From Pseudopedobacter sp039918235 (GTDB lineage: Bacteria; Bacteroidota; Bacteroidia; Sphingobacteriales; Sphingobacteriaceae), in the NCBI GenBank assembly GCA_039918235.1, contig JBDSHZ010000157.1, forward strand, positions 46,175-110,174: DNA of 64,000 bases, in the 5' to 3' direction. This document shows positions 33,647 to 42,555 of the stretch, one piece after another; position 1 is the first letter of the stretch, and the number at the start of each line of letters is the position of its first letter. The notes under the pieces were generated by a model. It was not told the origin of the DNA and made no database searches. It saw only the letters and a list, made by a program, of their open reading frames with translations. Made by a program: the position numbers and the translations under genes.

Positions 33647-35383
33647 TTAAACAGCCAGATCAGCCATAATCTGATCAACTTTTGCTTCCAATTCCTCATT
33701 CACTTTGTCAAAATCAGTTTTGGAGGCTAAGGGTGCATTTACACTGCAATAGAATTTTATTTTGGGTTCTGTTCCGCTGGGGCGGGCAGAAATAATACAG
33801 CCATCTTCCGTAATGAACTGTAGTACATCAGATTTAGGAAAATCTAATGGTTTCTTAGAAACTTCCAATAAATCGGTTTCCATTTGCAATCCATAATCTT
33901 TTAATTTCACCACTTTAGAGCCACCCAAACTTGCAGGAGGGTTATTTCTAAAACGTTCCATCATGGCCTTGATTTCTTCGGCACCAGCTTTTCCTTTTTT
34001 AGTGATAGAAACCAGTTTTTCTTTATAGAAGCCATATTTTATATACATTTCTATCATGGCCTCATATAAACTGCTACCTTGATCTTTATAAAAAGCAGTC
34101 ATTTCAGCAATAAAAGCAGCAGAAACTACCGCATCTTTATCTCTTACAAATTCACCTACCAAATAGCCATAACTTTCTTCACCGCCTACAATAAACGTTT
34201 CTTTACCTTCTTTCTCGGTCATAATCTGACCGATAAATTTAAAACCGGTTAAGGTATTGTAGCAGGTAACATTTTTAGAAGCCGCAATTTTATCTATTAG
34301 ATAAGTGGTTACAATAGTTTTGATTACATATTCTTTCCCTGTGAACTTCCCTTCCTTTTCCCAAGCCTCTAACATGTAATTCACCAGAAGAGAACCAGTT
34401 TGATTGCCATTTAACAGTTCAAATTCTCCTTTATGATTTTTTACAGCTATCCCCACACGGTCGGCATCAGGATCAGTAGCCATCACCAAATCAGCATCGG
34501 TTTCCTTTGCTTTTTTCAATGCCAGCGTTAACGCTTCTTTTTCTTCAGGATTTGGATAAACTACGGTTGGAAAATTACCGTCAGGAACAGTTTGTTCTTC
34601 CACTAAAATCACATTCTCAAAGCCAAACATTTCTAATGCTTTGGGAACTAAAGTAATTCCAGTGCCATGGATAGGAGAGAAGACAATTTTCAAGTCTTTT
34701 TGTCTTTTAATGGCATCTGGCGAAACAGAAAGTGAGGTGATTTTCTTTAAATAATCATTATCAATTTCTTCTCCAATTAAAGTGATATTTTCTGGTTTAG
34801 CGTTAAACTTAATGTCATCAACAGTAGCCACTTTAGAAACTTCATCCATCACCAATTTATCATCAGGTGCTACAAACTGGCCACCATCTGCGCCATAAGC
34901 TTTATAACCATTGTATTCTTTTGGGTTATGAGATGCTGTTAACATTACCCCGCTCTTGCATCCTAACTCGCGTACAGCGAAAGACAATTCTGGAGTAGGG
35001 CGTAATTCTTTAAAGAAATAAACATGAATATCATTTGCTGAAAAAACATCGGCAGTAATTTTTCCTAATACATCAGAATTATTACGGCTATCATGAGCAA
35101 TGGCCACTTTTATTTTTTCTCCTGGATATTTATTTTTTAAATAATTAGCCAATCCTTGTGTGGCTGCGCCAATTGTATATTTATTTACACGATTTGATCC
35201 TGCACCCATAATTCCACGTAATCCTCCTGTTCCAAATTCCAAATCACGATAAAATGCATCCGTCAACTCTGTAAAAGAGTTGCTATCAACCAGCTTTTGG
35301 ATGGATGCCTTTGTACCCGCATCATAATTACCATTTAACCATTGGTTTACCTTATCTTGAGTAGCTTTTTCTAATTCTTGCAT
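33647..35383 (-). CDS. Phosphoglucomutase/phosphomannomutase family phosphosugar mutase
   Basis: A 578-residue alpha-D-phosphohexomutase of the large bacterial type. TASHNPKEYNGYKAYG carries the phosphoserine, DPDADRVGI the metal-binding loop, GGEESYGY the sugar-binding loop and SARPSGTEPKIKFY the phosphate-binding C-terminal domain. It interconverts hexose 1- and 6-phosphates; glucose or mannose specificity is not certain. ATG at 35383 is chosen; the frame extends upstream only to a TTG. It could feed the guanylyltransferase at 13491. Confidence 0.95.
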   Translation of the reverse strand: MQELEKATQDKVNQWLNGNYDAGTKASIQKLVDSNSFTELTDAFYRDLEFGTGGLRGIMGAGSNRVNKYTIGAATQGLANYLKNKYPGEKIKVAIAHDSRNNSDVLGKITADVFSANDIHVYFFKELRPTPELSFAVRELGCKSGVMLTASHNPKEYNGYKAYGADGGQFVAPDDKLVMDEVSKVATVDDIKFNAKPENITLIGEEIDNDYLKKITSLSVSPDAIKRQKDLKIVFSPIHGTGITLVPKALEMFGFENVILVEEQTVPDGNFPTVVYPNPEEKEALTLALKKAKETDADLVMATDPDADRVGIAVKNHKGEFELLNGNQTGSLLVNYMLEAWEKEGKFTGKEYVIKTIVTTYLIDKIAASKNVTCYNTLTGFKFIGQIMTEKEGKETFIVGGEESYGYLVGEFVRDKDAVVSAAFIAEMTAFYKDQGSSLYEAMIEMYIKYGFYKEKLVSITKKGKAGAEEIKAMMERFRNNPPASLGGSKVVKLKDYGLQMETDLLEVSKKPLDFPKSDVLQFITEDGCIISARPSGTEPKIKFYCSVNAPLASKTDFDKVNEELEAKVDQIMADLAV

Positions 35384-35404
35384 TCTTAGGATTATTTTCT
35401 TCAC

Positions 35405-35412
35405 CAAAGTTA
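35405..35412 (-). promoter_or_regulatory. -7 box upstream of the phosphosugar mutase
   Basis: TAACTTTG on the minus strand matches TAnnTTTG, 21 bases before the ATG. No -33 box is seen. Confidence 0.4.
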
Positions 35413-35475
35413 GTAAAATGAGAAAATTAAGCTAATTGATTTGCAATTATTTTCGAGAGAAACGAGGATCATTTT

Positions 35476-35910
35476 TTAGTCCAAAACTTCACAATAATAT
35501 CCTTTTTGATTTAAAACTCTTTTAAAGGTAGCTATGCAAATTATTAATGACTTAATCCGGAGGATTTTATCACGATCTTCTAGGTCAAAATTAATTTGGG
35601 CAGTTGGGAAGTACTCTATTAAAGTTGTTAAAACTTCATTTGCTGCTTCTTGGCAATTAATATCAGTTTTAAAAACCTCTACAATCATTGTTTGTTCTCT
35701 TTTTCCCTTTAAATAGGCATAAATAGCCATGGCATGCCCATGCCCTAAATCAAAATCCTCCTTTAACCATTTGACAATATCTCCAGCTTTTGTTTTTGGA
35801 CTTAATTCTTCATTGATCATTAACCCTTTTTGTATTGCTAAACCTTTAAAATCTTCAGGTTTTTTTGCGGTTCTTGTTTGAATATTATTTAAGTAAGCTA
35901 GAAAAGACAT
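35476..35910 (-). CDS. DUF4287 and DUF5655 domain protein
   Basis: A 144-residue soluble protein. The N-terminal half (KPEDFKGLAIQKGLM, then KAGDIVKWLKEDFDLGHGHAMAIYAYLKG) is DUF4287, known from bacterial proteins without an assigned role. The C-terminal half is a short domain like DUF5655. It is 8 bp from the DoxX gene and on the same strand, as the last gene of a leftward run beginning at 38053. Confidence 0.8.
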   Translation of the reverse strand: MSFLAYLNNIQTRTAKKPEDFKGLAIQKGLMINEELSPKTKAGDIVKWLKEDFDLGHGHAMAIYAYLKGKREQTMIVEVFKTDINCQEAANEVLTTLIEYFPTAQINFDLEDRDKILRIKSLIICIATFKRVLNQKGYYCEVLD

Positions 35911-35918
35911 GATAATTA

Positions 35919-36296
35919 TTATTTGGTAGACGAAACAGGATTTAATTTATGATAGTAAATATAAGACACTGTTAAAATTACTATAAATATGATTGGGAAA
36001 AACGACATGGCAACGGCACCATCAACGGCCATATGAGAAATTATTGCAAATATAAAATCAAACATAAAACCTGTATAAGCCCATTCCTTTATTCTACCTT
36101 TAAAAGCAGGGATCATCAATATCAGTGTGCCACAAACTTTGAAAACTATCAATGAATAACCAAAGTATTCGGGATAACCTAAATGTCTTACGCCCTCCTT
36201 TGCCAATTCAGTGTTAAAAGTAAGTGCGGGCATTAATCCTTCAAAAAGGAATATAATAGTAGTTGTAACCCAAAAAATGATTTTTTCTTTTTTCAT
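35919..36296 (-). CDS. DoxX-family membrane protein
   Basis: A 125-residue integral membrane protein with four predicted helices. The N-terminal IIFWVTTTIIFLFEGLMP and central LRHLGYPEYFGYSLIVFKVCG are typical of the DoxX-like (DUF6790-type) small proteins. Functions for this group are mostly unknown. It follows the VOC/SRPBCC run on the same strand and precedes the DUF4287 gene. Confidence 0.82.
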   Translation of the reverse strand: MKKEKIIFWVTTTIIFLFEGLMPALTFNTELAKEGVRHLGYPEYFGYSLIVFKVCGTLILMIPAFKGRIKEWAYTGFMFDFIFAIISHMAVDGAVAMSFFPIIFIVILTVSYIYYHKLNPVSSTK

Positions 36297-36350
36297 GATT
36301 TTAATTTTTATCTATTAATTTTTAACTAAGTCTTTTTGAGTTTCAACTTT

Positions 36351-36758
36351 TTAATTTTTTTGAAAATGTAAAAGCCAATGATGTCCGAATTTATCAGTAA
36401 CATCTCCAAATATGGCTCCCCAAAATGTGTTTTCTAAGGGATGTTCCTTTTTCCCCCCTTCAGATAGGTTGCTGTATTTTTCTTTAATCTCTAACTCACT
36501 ATCGCAGTTCAGCATTAGAGAAACAGAATTCCCGACAGTTAAACCCTTTTCGCTTACCATATCAGAAGCCAGAATTTTAAGAGTTCCGTTTTGTAAAGTA
36601 GCATGTAAAATTGCGTTTCTCATACTATAAGGCATCTTTTTTGCCATTGGTGATTCGGCAATAGTTTGCAAAGTCAGTTCGCCACCTAAACATTGCTGGT
36701 AAAAGCTCATGGCTTCCCTGCAATTGCCGTTAAAAGTGAGATAAGAGCTAATTTCCAT
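36351..36758 (-). CDS. PhnB-like VOC-family protein
   Basis: A 135-residue single-domain VOC protein of the PhnB/YdcE type (SYLTFNGNCREAMSFYQQCLGGE, WGAIFGDVTDKFGHHWLL). The putative metal site is not complete, as is usual for this branch. Function is unknown. It begins 3 bp after the SRPBCC gene, in a run where VOC and SRPBCC genes alternate (36351-38053). Confidence 0.86.
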   Translation of the reverse strand: MEISSYLTFNGNCREAMSFYQQCLGGELTLQTIAESPMAKKMPYSMRNAILHATLQNGTLKILASDMVSEKGLTVGNSVSLMLNCDSELEIKEKYSNLSEGGKKEHPLENTFWGAIFGDVTDKFGHHWLLHFQKN

Positions 36759-36761
36759 AAC

Positions 36762-37184
36762 TCAACATTCAGCTATTTCTTTAACAATATTTAAGGCTTT
36801 TGGGAATTTCTCTTCAAAATAACTGGCAAATTCCTGATTACTATCCATTGTAACTACTAATACAGTTACATTGTCTTTTTCCTTTAGTACGTATTTTTCC
36901 AAAGCACCACTCCAGTCTCCTGGGATTCTTTCCCCATTTTTTAATTCTCCTAAATGTTTGAAAGTCATTTCCTGATACTTATTTAATTTCTCAATCATGC
37001 TGTACATCCCACTTTGTTCGTTACCTAAAAAAAGAATTTCACTCCCTTCTTTCCAATCACCTACTGCATGAGAATTCTCGCCAAAAATGCTTGTCCATTT
37101 CCTGTAATTTGCATCAGCCCATAAGGCTTCCCAAACTTTTTCTTTAGGAGCTGAAATCCTTAGCTCAAATTTTAATTGTTTCAT
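36762..37184 (-). CDS. SRPBCC-domain (START-like) protein
   Basis: A 140-residue protein with an SRPBCC fold: APKEKVWEALWADANYRKWTSIF at the start and a C-terminal helix. Members bind hydrophobic ligands; Bacteroidota relatives occur with VOC genes and small stress regulators. It is the second gene from the bottom of the alternating VOC/SRPBCC run. Confidence 0.83.
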   Translation of the reverse strand: MKQLKFELRISAPKEKVWEALWADANYRKWTSIFGENSHAVGDWKEGSEILFLGNEQSGMYSMIEKLNKYQEMTFKHLGELKNGERIPGDWSGALEKYVLKEKDNVTVLVVTMDSNQEFASYFEEKFPKALNIVKEIAEC

Positions 37185-37195
37185 TTTATAAAGTT

Positions 37196-37621
37196 TTAAA
37201 TTGCTTTTAAAGTTGCGATATCAAATTTTGTCATTTTCATGAAAGCCTGAACTACCTTTCCGCCTTTTTCGGGGTCACTCATTAACTCAGGTAGAATAGC
37301 AGGAACAATCTGCCATGATAATCCAAACTTGTCTTTTAACCAGCCACATTGATCTTGACTTCCGCCTTCACTGAGTTTTCCCCAGAAATAATCAATCTCA
37401 GCTTGATCATCACAATTCACATAAAATGAAACTGCTTCATTAAATTTGAAATGCGGACCGCCATTTAAGGCAAAAAAAGCTTGTCCGTCTAGCTCAAAAG
37501 TCGCCATCATAGGTGAAGTTTGATGAACTTTCGAGTTTTTGAATATAGAAGCATAATAATGTGCAGCTTCTGAAGCTTGCCCATCAAACCATAAAAAAGG
37601 GGTTATTTTATTAATTTTCAT
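37196..37621 (-). CDS. PhnB-like VOC-family protein, second copy
   Basis: A 141-residue VOC protein: ITPFLWFDGQASEAAHYYASIF at the start and DKFGLSWQIVPAILPELM near the end, the pattern usually annotated as PhnB or 3-demethylubiquinone-9 methyltransferase-like. The enzyme name is not supported by sequence; it is a ligand-binding fold of unknown specificity. It is diverged from the copy at 36351. Confidence 0.86.
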   Translation of the reverse strand: MKINKITPFLWFDGQASEAAHYYASIFKNSKVHQTSPMMATFELDGQAFFALNGGPHFKFNEAVSFYVNCDDQAEIDYFWGKLSEGGSQDQCGWLKDKFGLSWQIVPAILPELMSDPEKGGKVVQAFMKMTKFDIATLKAI

Positions 37622-37633
37622 TTTGATTATAAT

Positions 37634-38053
37634 TTAAGAATGAGATTCAACGTACTTTTTAAAATTATCTAAAATTGCCTGCCAGCCAGTTTGTTGCATT
37701 TCAACTGGATTTTCATTTTCTGCTTCAAAAGTCTCTACAACTTTAGTATGATCGCCTTCTGCTTCAAAAAGGATAGTTACTTTTCTTTCATCTTCAAGGG
37801 TATAAATTATTTTTTTTAAGTGATTTACTTCATCATAAATTCCTCCAAAATCAAATCCAAAACTACCGTCTTTAGCTTCCATTCTGGAAGAGAATTTACC
37901 GCCCACTTTTAAATCATTTGTTGCAGAAGGAGCATGCCAGTCATCTGATGCGAAATTCCAGTTAACTATATGTTCTGGTTTTGTCCAAAACTCCCAAATC
38001 TTTTGAACTGATGCACTAATATTACTTTGTACTGTGATTTTTATTGTTTCCAT
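37634..38053 (-). CDS. AHSA1/SRPBCC-family protein
   Basis: A 139-residue START-like protein with the Aha1-type pattern VQKIWEFWTKPEHIVNWNFASDDWHAPSA in its first half and a C-terminal TGWQAILDNFKKYVES helix. It may bind small hydrophobic ligands. It is the first gene of the leftward run (SRPBCC, VOC, SRPBCC, VOC, then DoxX and DUF4287) and is divergent from the GlxA-type regulator gene, 111 bp away, which may control it. Confidence 0.87.
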   Translation of the reverse strand: METIKITVQSNISASVQKIWEFWTKPEHIVNWNFASDDWHAPSATNDLKVGGKFSSRMEAKDGSFGFDFGGIYDEVNHLKKIIYTLEDERKVTILFEAEGDHTKVVETFEAENENPVEMQQTGWQAILDNFKKYVESHS

Positions 38054-38164
38054 TCCTTAAATCTTTTAACTAATGTAAATTTACAATCAATATTCTTTCG
38101 TAGGTTATACTAAAACGTCAATAAAAGGGTGTTTTGCGACAAATATTTTCTATACCTTTAATTT

Positions 38165-39160
38165 ATGAAAAAGGTAGCTATTCTAGTTCCGGAAACAGCC
38201 ATTATTGAAGCTGTTGCCGATCCAAATTATATTTTTACCGCTGTAAATCAGTTTTTTCAGGCTTCCGGAAAGAGTATGTTATTTGAAGTGAAGTTGGTAG
38301 GAACGAAAAAAGAAATAAAACTTAATGGAAGTTTATTTACTGTTCATACACATCAATTGATAGAAGAAAAAGATCAATTTGATTTAGTGATTATCCCTGC
38401 GATAAGTAATAATATTGCTACCGCGTTAAATTTGAATAGAGAATTGATTCCTTGGTTAAATGAACAATACAATGGTGGTGCGGAGCTTGCTTCACTTTGC
38501 ATTGGAGCTTTTTTATTGGCTTCTACCGGCTTATTAAATGGAAAGCAATGTTCTACTCATTGGAATTCTGCCAATGAATTTAGAGTTTTATTTCCAGAAG
38601 TAGAACTTTTGGATGGATGCATCATTACAGAAGACAATGGGATTTATACCAGTGGCGGAGCTAATTCTTATTGGCGTTTACTTTTGCACTTGGTTGAGAA
38701 GTACACGGATAGGGAAACGGCAATTCTTGCATCTAAATTTTTTGCTGTAGATATTGATAGGGAAAGTCAGGCTGCTTTTGCTTTGTTTAAAGGACAGAAA
38801 GACCATCAAGACGAAGTGATTCTTAAAGCTCAGGAATTTATTGAACAGAATTTTGAAAACAAGATTACGGTTGATGATTTAGCAGACAAAGTGAGCTTAG
38901 GTAGAAGAAGTTTGGAACGGCGTTTCAAGTTGGCGACTAATAATTCCGTCATGGAATATATACAGAGGGTGAAAATTGAGGCTGTTAAAAGACGTTTAGA
39001 AACCAGCGGGAAAAACATCAATGAAGTCATGTTTGGAATAGGCTATACTGATACCAAAAACTTTAGAACGATATTTAAAAAAATTACGGGACTAACACCT
39101 GTAGCCTATCGAAATAAGTATCATAAAATTGAAGAAAATCTTAAAGAAGTTTTAGCCTAA
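38165..39160 (+). CDS. GlxA-family AraC-type transcriptional regulator (DJ-1/PfpI plus HTH)
   Basis: A 331-residue protein with an N-terminal DJ-1/PfpI-like domain (about 5-190; ASLCIGAFLLASTGLL contains the nucleophile-elbow Cys) and a C-terminal AraC helix-turn-helix pair (about 225-320; RRSLERRFK, then IGYTDTKNFRTIFKKITG). The small-molecule signal is unknown. It diverges from the VOC/SRPBCC run, which it probably regulates. A TACCTTTA -7-like box lies 4 bases before the ATG. Confidence 0.9.
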   Translation: MKKVAILVPETAIIEAVADPNYIFTAVNQFFQASGKSMLFEVKLVGTKKEIKLNGSLFTVHTHQLIEEKDQFDLVIIPAISNNIATALNLNRELIPWLNEQYNGGAELASLCIGAFLLASTGLLNGKQCSTHWNSANEFRVLFPEVELLDGCIITEDNGIYTSGGANSYWRLLLHLVEKYTDRETAILASKFFAVDIDRESQAAFALFKGQKDHQDEVILKAQEFIEQNFENKITVDDLADKVSLGRRSLERRFKLATNNSVMEYIQRVKIEAVKRRLETSGKNINEVMFGIGYTDTKNFRTIFKKITGLTPVAYRNKYHKIEENLKEVLA

Positions 39161-39172
39161 TCAATTAAGCAG

Positions 39173-40240
39173 CTAAGCCTGACCAAGTTTATAAATAATC
39201 CCCAAGTGAGAAATGAATGCCTTAGCCATGGTTTTATGTTCGTTATAGGAAACATTAAATTCTTGGCAGGTTTCTTTAACCAATTTATTAATGTGTGGAT
39301 AATGGACATGGCTGATATTTGGAAATAAATGATGCTCTACCTGAAAGTTCAATCCTCCCAAAAACCAAGAAACAATTTTACTTTTGGTAGCAAAGTTTGA
39401 AGTAGTGCTTACCTGGTGTATTGCCCACTCACTGGTTATTTTCTGTGTTTCTAGCTGAGGCATTGGGAATTGTGTTCCTTCTACCACATGTGCAAGCTGA
39501 AAAACAATACTCAGCGTAAAGCCACAAATCACCCCTATTACTACAAAACCCACAAGAGTTTCTAACCATCCAACCATTAGGATAGGGACTATGAAATACA
39601 CAAACAAATAAGTTAGCTTGGTTAGCCAGAAAATTAAATGCTCTTTTTTATCAAACTTTCTTTTTTCTGCTGCTTTGCCCATTTTACCAGAAAAATATTT
39701 AGAAAAATCTTCAAATAATATCCACGCCATGTAAGACAAACCATAAAGTAACACCCAATATAGGTGCTGAAACTTATGGTAAGCCCTTTTGGGCTGTTCC
39801 TGGTGCATGCGCATAAACTTTACATGAATGTCATGATCCAAGCCTTCAATATTGGTATAAGTATGATGGTCTATATTATGTTTCTGCTTCCAAAAATGAA
39901 TGGTACCGCCCATGGCGTTTAAAGAATAAGCAGAAAATTTATTTATCCACTTGTATTTTGAAAAACTTCCATGTCCACCTTCATGCATAATGTTAAAACC
40001 TATTACAGCAAGGTTGATTCCTAATAAAGCACAAAGAAAAATAGCAATAATGGCAGGTGGAGTAAAAAATACAAGAATAGTGTAGAGCGAAATTCCAGAT
40101 AGGATAATGATCAAGCTTTTAAAAAAAAGCTTTGGCCCTCCAGTTTTTGGAATAGAATTTTTAGCAAAATAATCATTAACCTTTTCTTTTAAAGCTTTAA
40201 AAAATGGGCTTTTGCTATTATTGAAACTGACTTTTGACAT
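39173..40240 (-). CDS. Membrane fatty acid desaturase
   Basis: A 355-residue integral membrane di-iron enzyme. The three His boxes are HEGGHG (after NIMHEGG), HNIDHH and QVEHHLFP, the last with the Gln of front-end/acyl-lipid desaturases. Four to six hydrophobic helices surround them. It introduces a cis double bond in acyl chains, maintaining membrane fluidity. It converges on the AraC-type gene with a 12-bp gap. No electron-transfer protein is fused; an external ferredoxin is needed. Confidence 0.92.
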   Translation of the reverse strand: MSKVSFNNSKSPFFKALKEKVNDYFAKNSIPKTGGPKLFFKSLIIILSGISLYTILVFFTPPAIIAIFLCALLGINLAVIGFNIMHEGGHGSFSKYKWINKFSAYSLNAMGGTIHFWKQKHNIDHHTYTNIEGLDHDIHVKFMRMHQEQPKRAYHKFQHLYWVLLYGLSYMAWILFEDFSKYFSGKMGKAAEKRKFDKKEHLIFWLTKLTYLFVYFIVPILMVGWLETLVGFVVIGVICGFTLSIVFQLAHVVEGTQFPMPQLETQKITSEWAIHQVSTTSNFATKSKIVSWFLGGLNFQVEHHLFPNISHVHYPHINKLVKETCQEFNVSYNEHKTMAKAFISHLGIIYKLGQA

Positions 40241-40418
40241 ATTTAAGAATTATAGACCATTGCGTATTGACTGTAAAATAATAATTGATTGTCCATCAAA
40301 AAAAAGTGTATTTGAAGATAGAACGCAATTTAAAGATTTTAATTTTGTTAATTGATGATGGTGCACACGTTTTGATAATTGTTGGCTAGTTGTTTGTATA
40401 GATTTTAAAAAATAAAAC

Positions 40419-40760
40419 ATGAAAAAAATATGGATACCGATTGTTGCCTTGATGATAGCAAGTTGCAATGAAACAAAAAACACATCCTCCCAAAGCACAG
40501 GGAATATTAAAACGGAGTTTGCGGCAGATTCTTTAAAAACTGCAGAAGGAAGGGTATTAGAAATACAACAGGGAAAAGATGGGTATACGGCTAAGATTCA
40601 GAGTACAAATGATGCTATTTATTTCATCACTATCAGTCACGCTAATCTAAATGATCCTAAACAATACAAAACGGTTAAAGTTGGTGATCAGATTATGGTT
40701 TCCGGTGAGTCATGGATGGCAGAGCAGGAAGAACACATTACCGTAAAAGAGATTTTATAG
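40419..40760 (+). CDS. Small hypothetical lipoprotein
   Basis: A 113-residue lipoprotein (lipobox MIASC, Cys at about 16) followed by a polar linker and a beta-rich domain of about 75 residues (AEGRVLEIQQGKDGYTAKIQS, then VGDQIMVSGESWM). The domain may be an OB-like barrel, but I do not recognise it. It is divergent from the desaturase gene, whose promoter region it borders, and converges on the DUF3817 gene. The frame is intact. Confidence 0.72.
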   Translation: MKKIWIPIVALMIASCNETKNTSSQSTGNIKTEFAADSLKTAEGRVLEIQQGKDGYTAKIQSTNDAIYFITISHANLNDPKQYKTVKVGDQIMVSGESWMAEQEEHITVKEIL

Positions 40761-40765
40761 TTTTA

Positions 40766-41065
40766 TTAGGCTTTGCTGAATATTTTATAATCGGCATAAA
40801 AAGTGCCACAGGGGAGCAGTGAAGCTAAAAATGCCCAAAATATGGTTACTAAATTCCATTTCTTAAGATAAGCTACCTGAGTCACCAGTAGAATGTAAGT
40901 GATAAAAAGTAAACCATGAGCCATTCCAACTACATAATTTGGTTGTGGCATCAAAAAACGATATTTTAAAATCATTGTCAAACCTAAAAGAAGAAAAGAG
41001 CAGCCTTCTAAAAATGCAATAATTCTTAATCTTCCCAGCGGATTGTTCTTCAGTTTCAGCGACAT
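40766..41065 (-). CDS. DUF3817 membrane protein
   Basis: A 99-residue integral membrane protein with three hydrophobic helices and the family's landmark FLEGCSFLLLGLTMILKY, then VGMAHGLLFITYILLV. It is a known DUF3817 member without an assigned function. The length is normal. Its gene ends 5 bp from the stop of the small lipoprotein. Confidence 0.87.
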   Translation of the reverse strand: MSLKLKNNPLGRLRIIAFLEGCSFLLLGLTMILKYRFLMPQPNYVVGMAHGLLFITYILLVTQVAYLKKWNLVTIFWAFLASLLPCGTFYADYKIFSKA

Positions 41066-41352
41066 TAAATTTTAATTTAAGGCGAAATTAAGAATGCAAT
41101 ACTGCTTCATTGTCATTTCCAATTCATTTTGGTTCATTCAACTGCATTAATTTCTCTTCATCATTCAAATTAGGAAATGGATAATAAAATGTCGGCCGAA
41201 ATTTAAATCATTGGCTATCCTCTAAATTGCTTTAAATAAACAGTTTAAATATATAGAATGGAAATGAGTTTTTGAGAACATTGAAATTATCAATAAAATG
41301 ATCTTCCAACGATTTGAAATTAATAAATTAGCCAGATTCATTTTAAAATTAT

Positions 41353-42411
41353 ATGTTGATTTCACTCATTGTACTTTCTTATCTTAGTGTGCTATTTGTT
41401 GTGCTACCACTTATTAAAAGCGACTTTTGGATATTCAGATCTCTTGAATATTCCAGATTTCAGAATTTTATATTGTGCACAATCATCATTTCACTTTGGA
41501 TCATATTGTATTTGGTGAGGGCAGAAATCTCGCTCTTCGCATTCCTCTTAAATGTTTTTTGTTTAGTTTATCTAAGCATAAAAATCGCACCGTATACTTT
41601 TTTAATGCGTAAAGAGGTGAAAAACATTAAAGTGAGAAATAGTGAGAGAGAAATAAAGATGATCAATGCAAATGTTTTGCAGTTTAACACGGCTTATGAG
41701 CGTTTATTGCAACAACTGAAAACTATTGAACCTGATTTGATCTTATTATTGGAAACCGATAAAAAATGGCAGGAAGCGGCAAAAAGCTTGAAAGAGGAGT
41801 ATCCTTATACCATTGAAGTACCACAAGACAATACCTATGGGATGTTATTTTTTAGCAAGTTTAAATTGAAAAATGAAGAAGTAAACTTTTTAGTGAAAAA
41901 AGATATTCCTTCCATTAGTTGCACTGTTGTGCTACCTGATGAAACTGAAATACAACTTTGGGGCTTGCATCCAGAACCTCCGGTTCCTGGAGAAAGTTTA
42001 ACCTCAACTGCCAAAGATAAAGAGCTTTCTATTATCGCTTTAAAAGCCAAAGAATGTAAACTTCCTGTACTTGTAATGGGCGATTTAAATGATGTAGCTT
42101 GGAGCAGTACCACTTCTTTATTTACCAAAACCAGCCAATTGTTAGATGTTAGAAAAGGTAGAGGATTTTACAGCACATTTTCTGCGCACCATTGGTTTAT
42201 GCGTTTTCCATTGGATTATATTTTCTGTTCTTCTGATTTTGGATTTATAAATATGAAAAGATTGGAGAAAAACGGGTCTGACCATTATCCAATTTTCACG
42301 CATTTAATGTATGATCCGTCTTTAAGAAATACGCAAGATAAAGCATCTCCAGATCAGGAAACGCTAAAAGAAGCGAAGGAAAAATCACATCAAAAGGTAG
42401 AGCAGGATTAA
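41353..42411 (+). CDS. Membrane-anchored endonuclease/exonuclease/phosphatase-family protein
   Basis: A 352-residue protein with three hydrophobic helices in the first 85 residues and an endonuclease/exonuclease/phosphatase domain after about 100. Motifs: VLQFNTAYERLL, LLLETDKKW, GLHPEPPVPGE, VMGDLNDVAWSST and GSDHYPIFTH, with the usual Asp, Asn and His catalytic set. Such proteins act on phosphodiesters or phospholipids at the cell surface; the substrate is unknown. The C-terminus is Lys/Glu-rich. It follows a 287-bp non-coding spacer. Confidence 0.88.
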   Translation: MLISLIVLSYLSVLFVVLPLIKSDFWIFRSLEYSRFQNFILCTIIISLWIILYLVRAEISLFAFLLNVFCLVYLSIKIAPYTFLMRKEVKNIKVRNSEREIKMINANVLQFNTAYERLLQQLKTIEPDLILLLETDKKWQEAAKSLKEEYPYTIEVPQDNTYGMLFFSKFKLKNEEVNFLVKKDIPSISCTVVLPDETEIQLWGLHPEPPVPGESLTSTAKDKELSIIALKAKECKLPVLVMGDLNDVAWSSTTSLFTKTSQLLDVRKGRGFYSTFSAHHWFMRFPLDYIFCSSDFGFINMKRLEKNGSDHYPIFTHLMYDPSLRNTQDKASPDQETLKEAKEKSHQKVEQD

Positions 42412-42555
42412 TTAACCTCTCTTAAAATTGGAATAGAACTTAAATTTATGATTATCATTTGGGTTTAAATTGAGGTCCTTTTTTCTTTCTTTATAAAAGA
42501 TTTTTCTTTTTCTATTTCCATTATCGCTATTTAAACCTTCCCGATAAGTTGCTGT

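Noticed and set aside
40250..40498. An 82-codon minus-strand frame overlapping the small lipoprotein gene
   Set aside because: The plus-strand frame has a lipobox and normal start; the minus-strand product lacks any recognisable features and crosses the desaturase promoter area.
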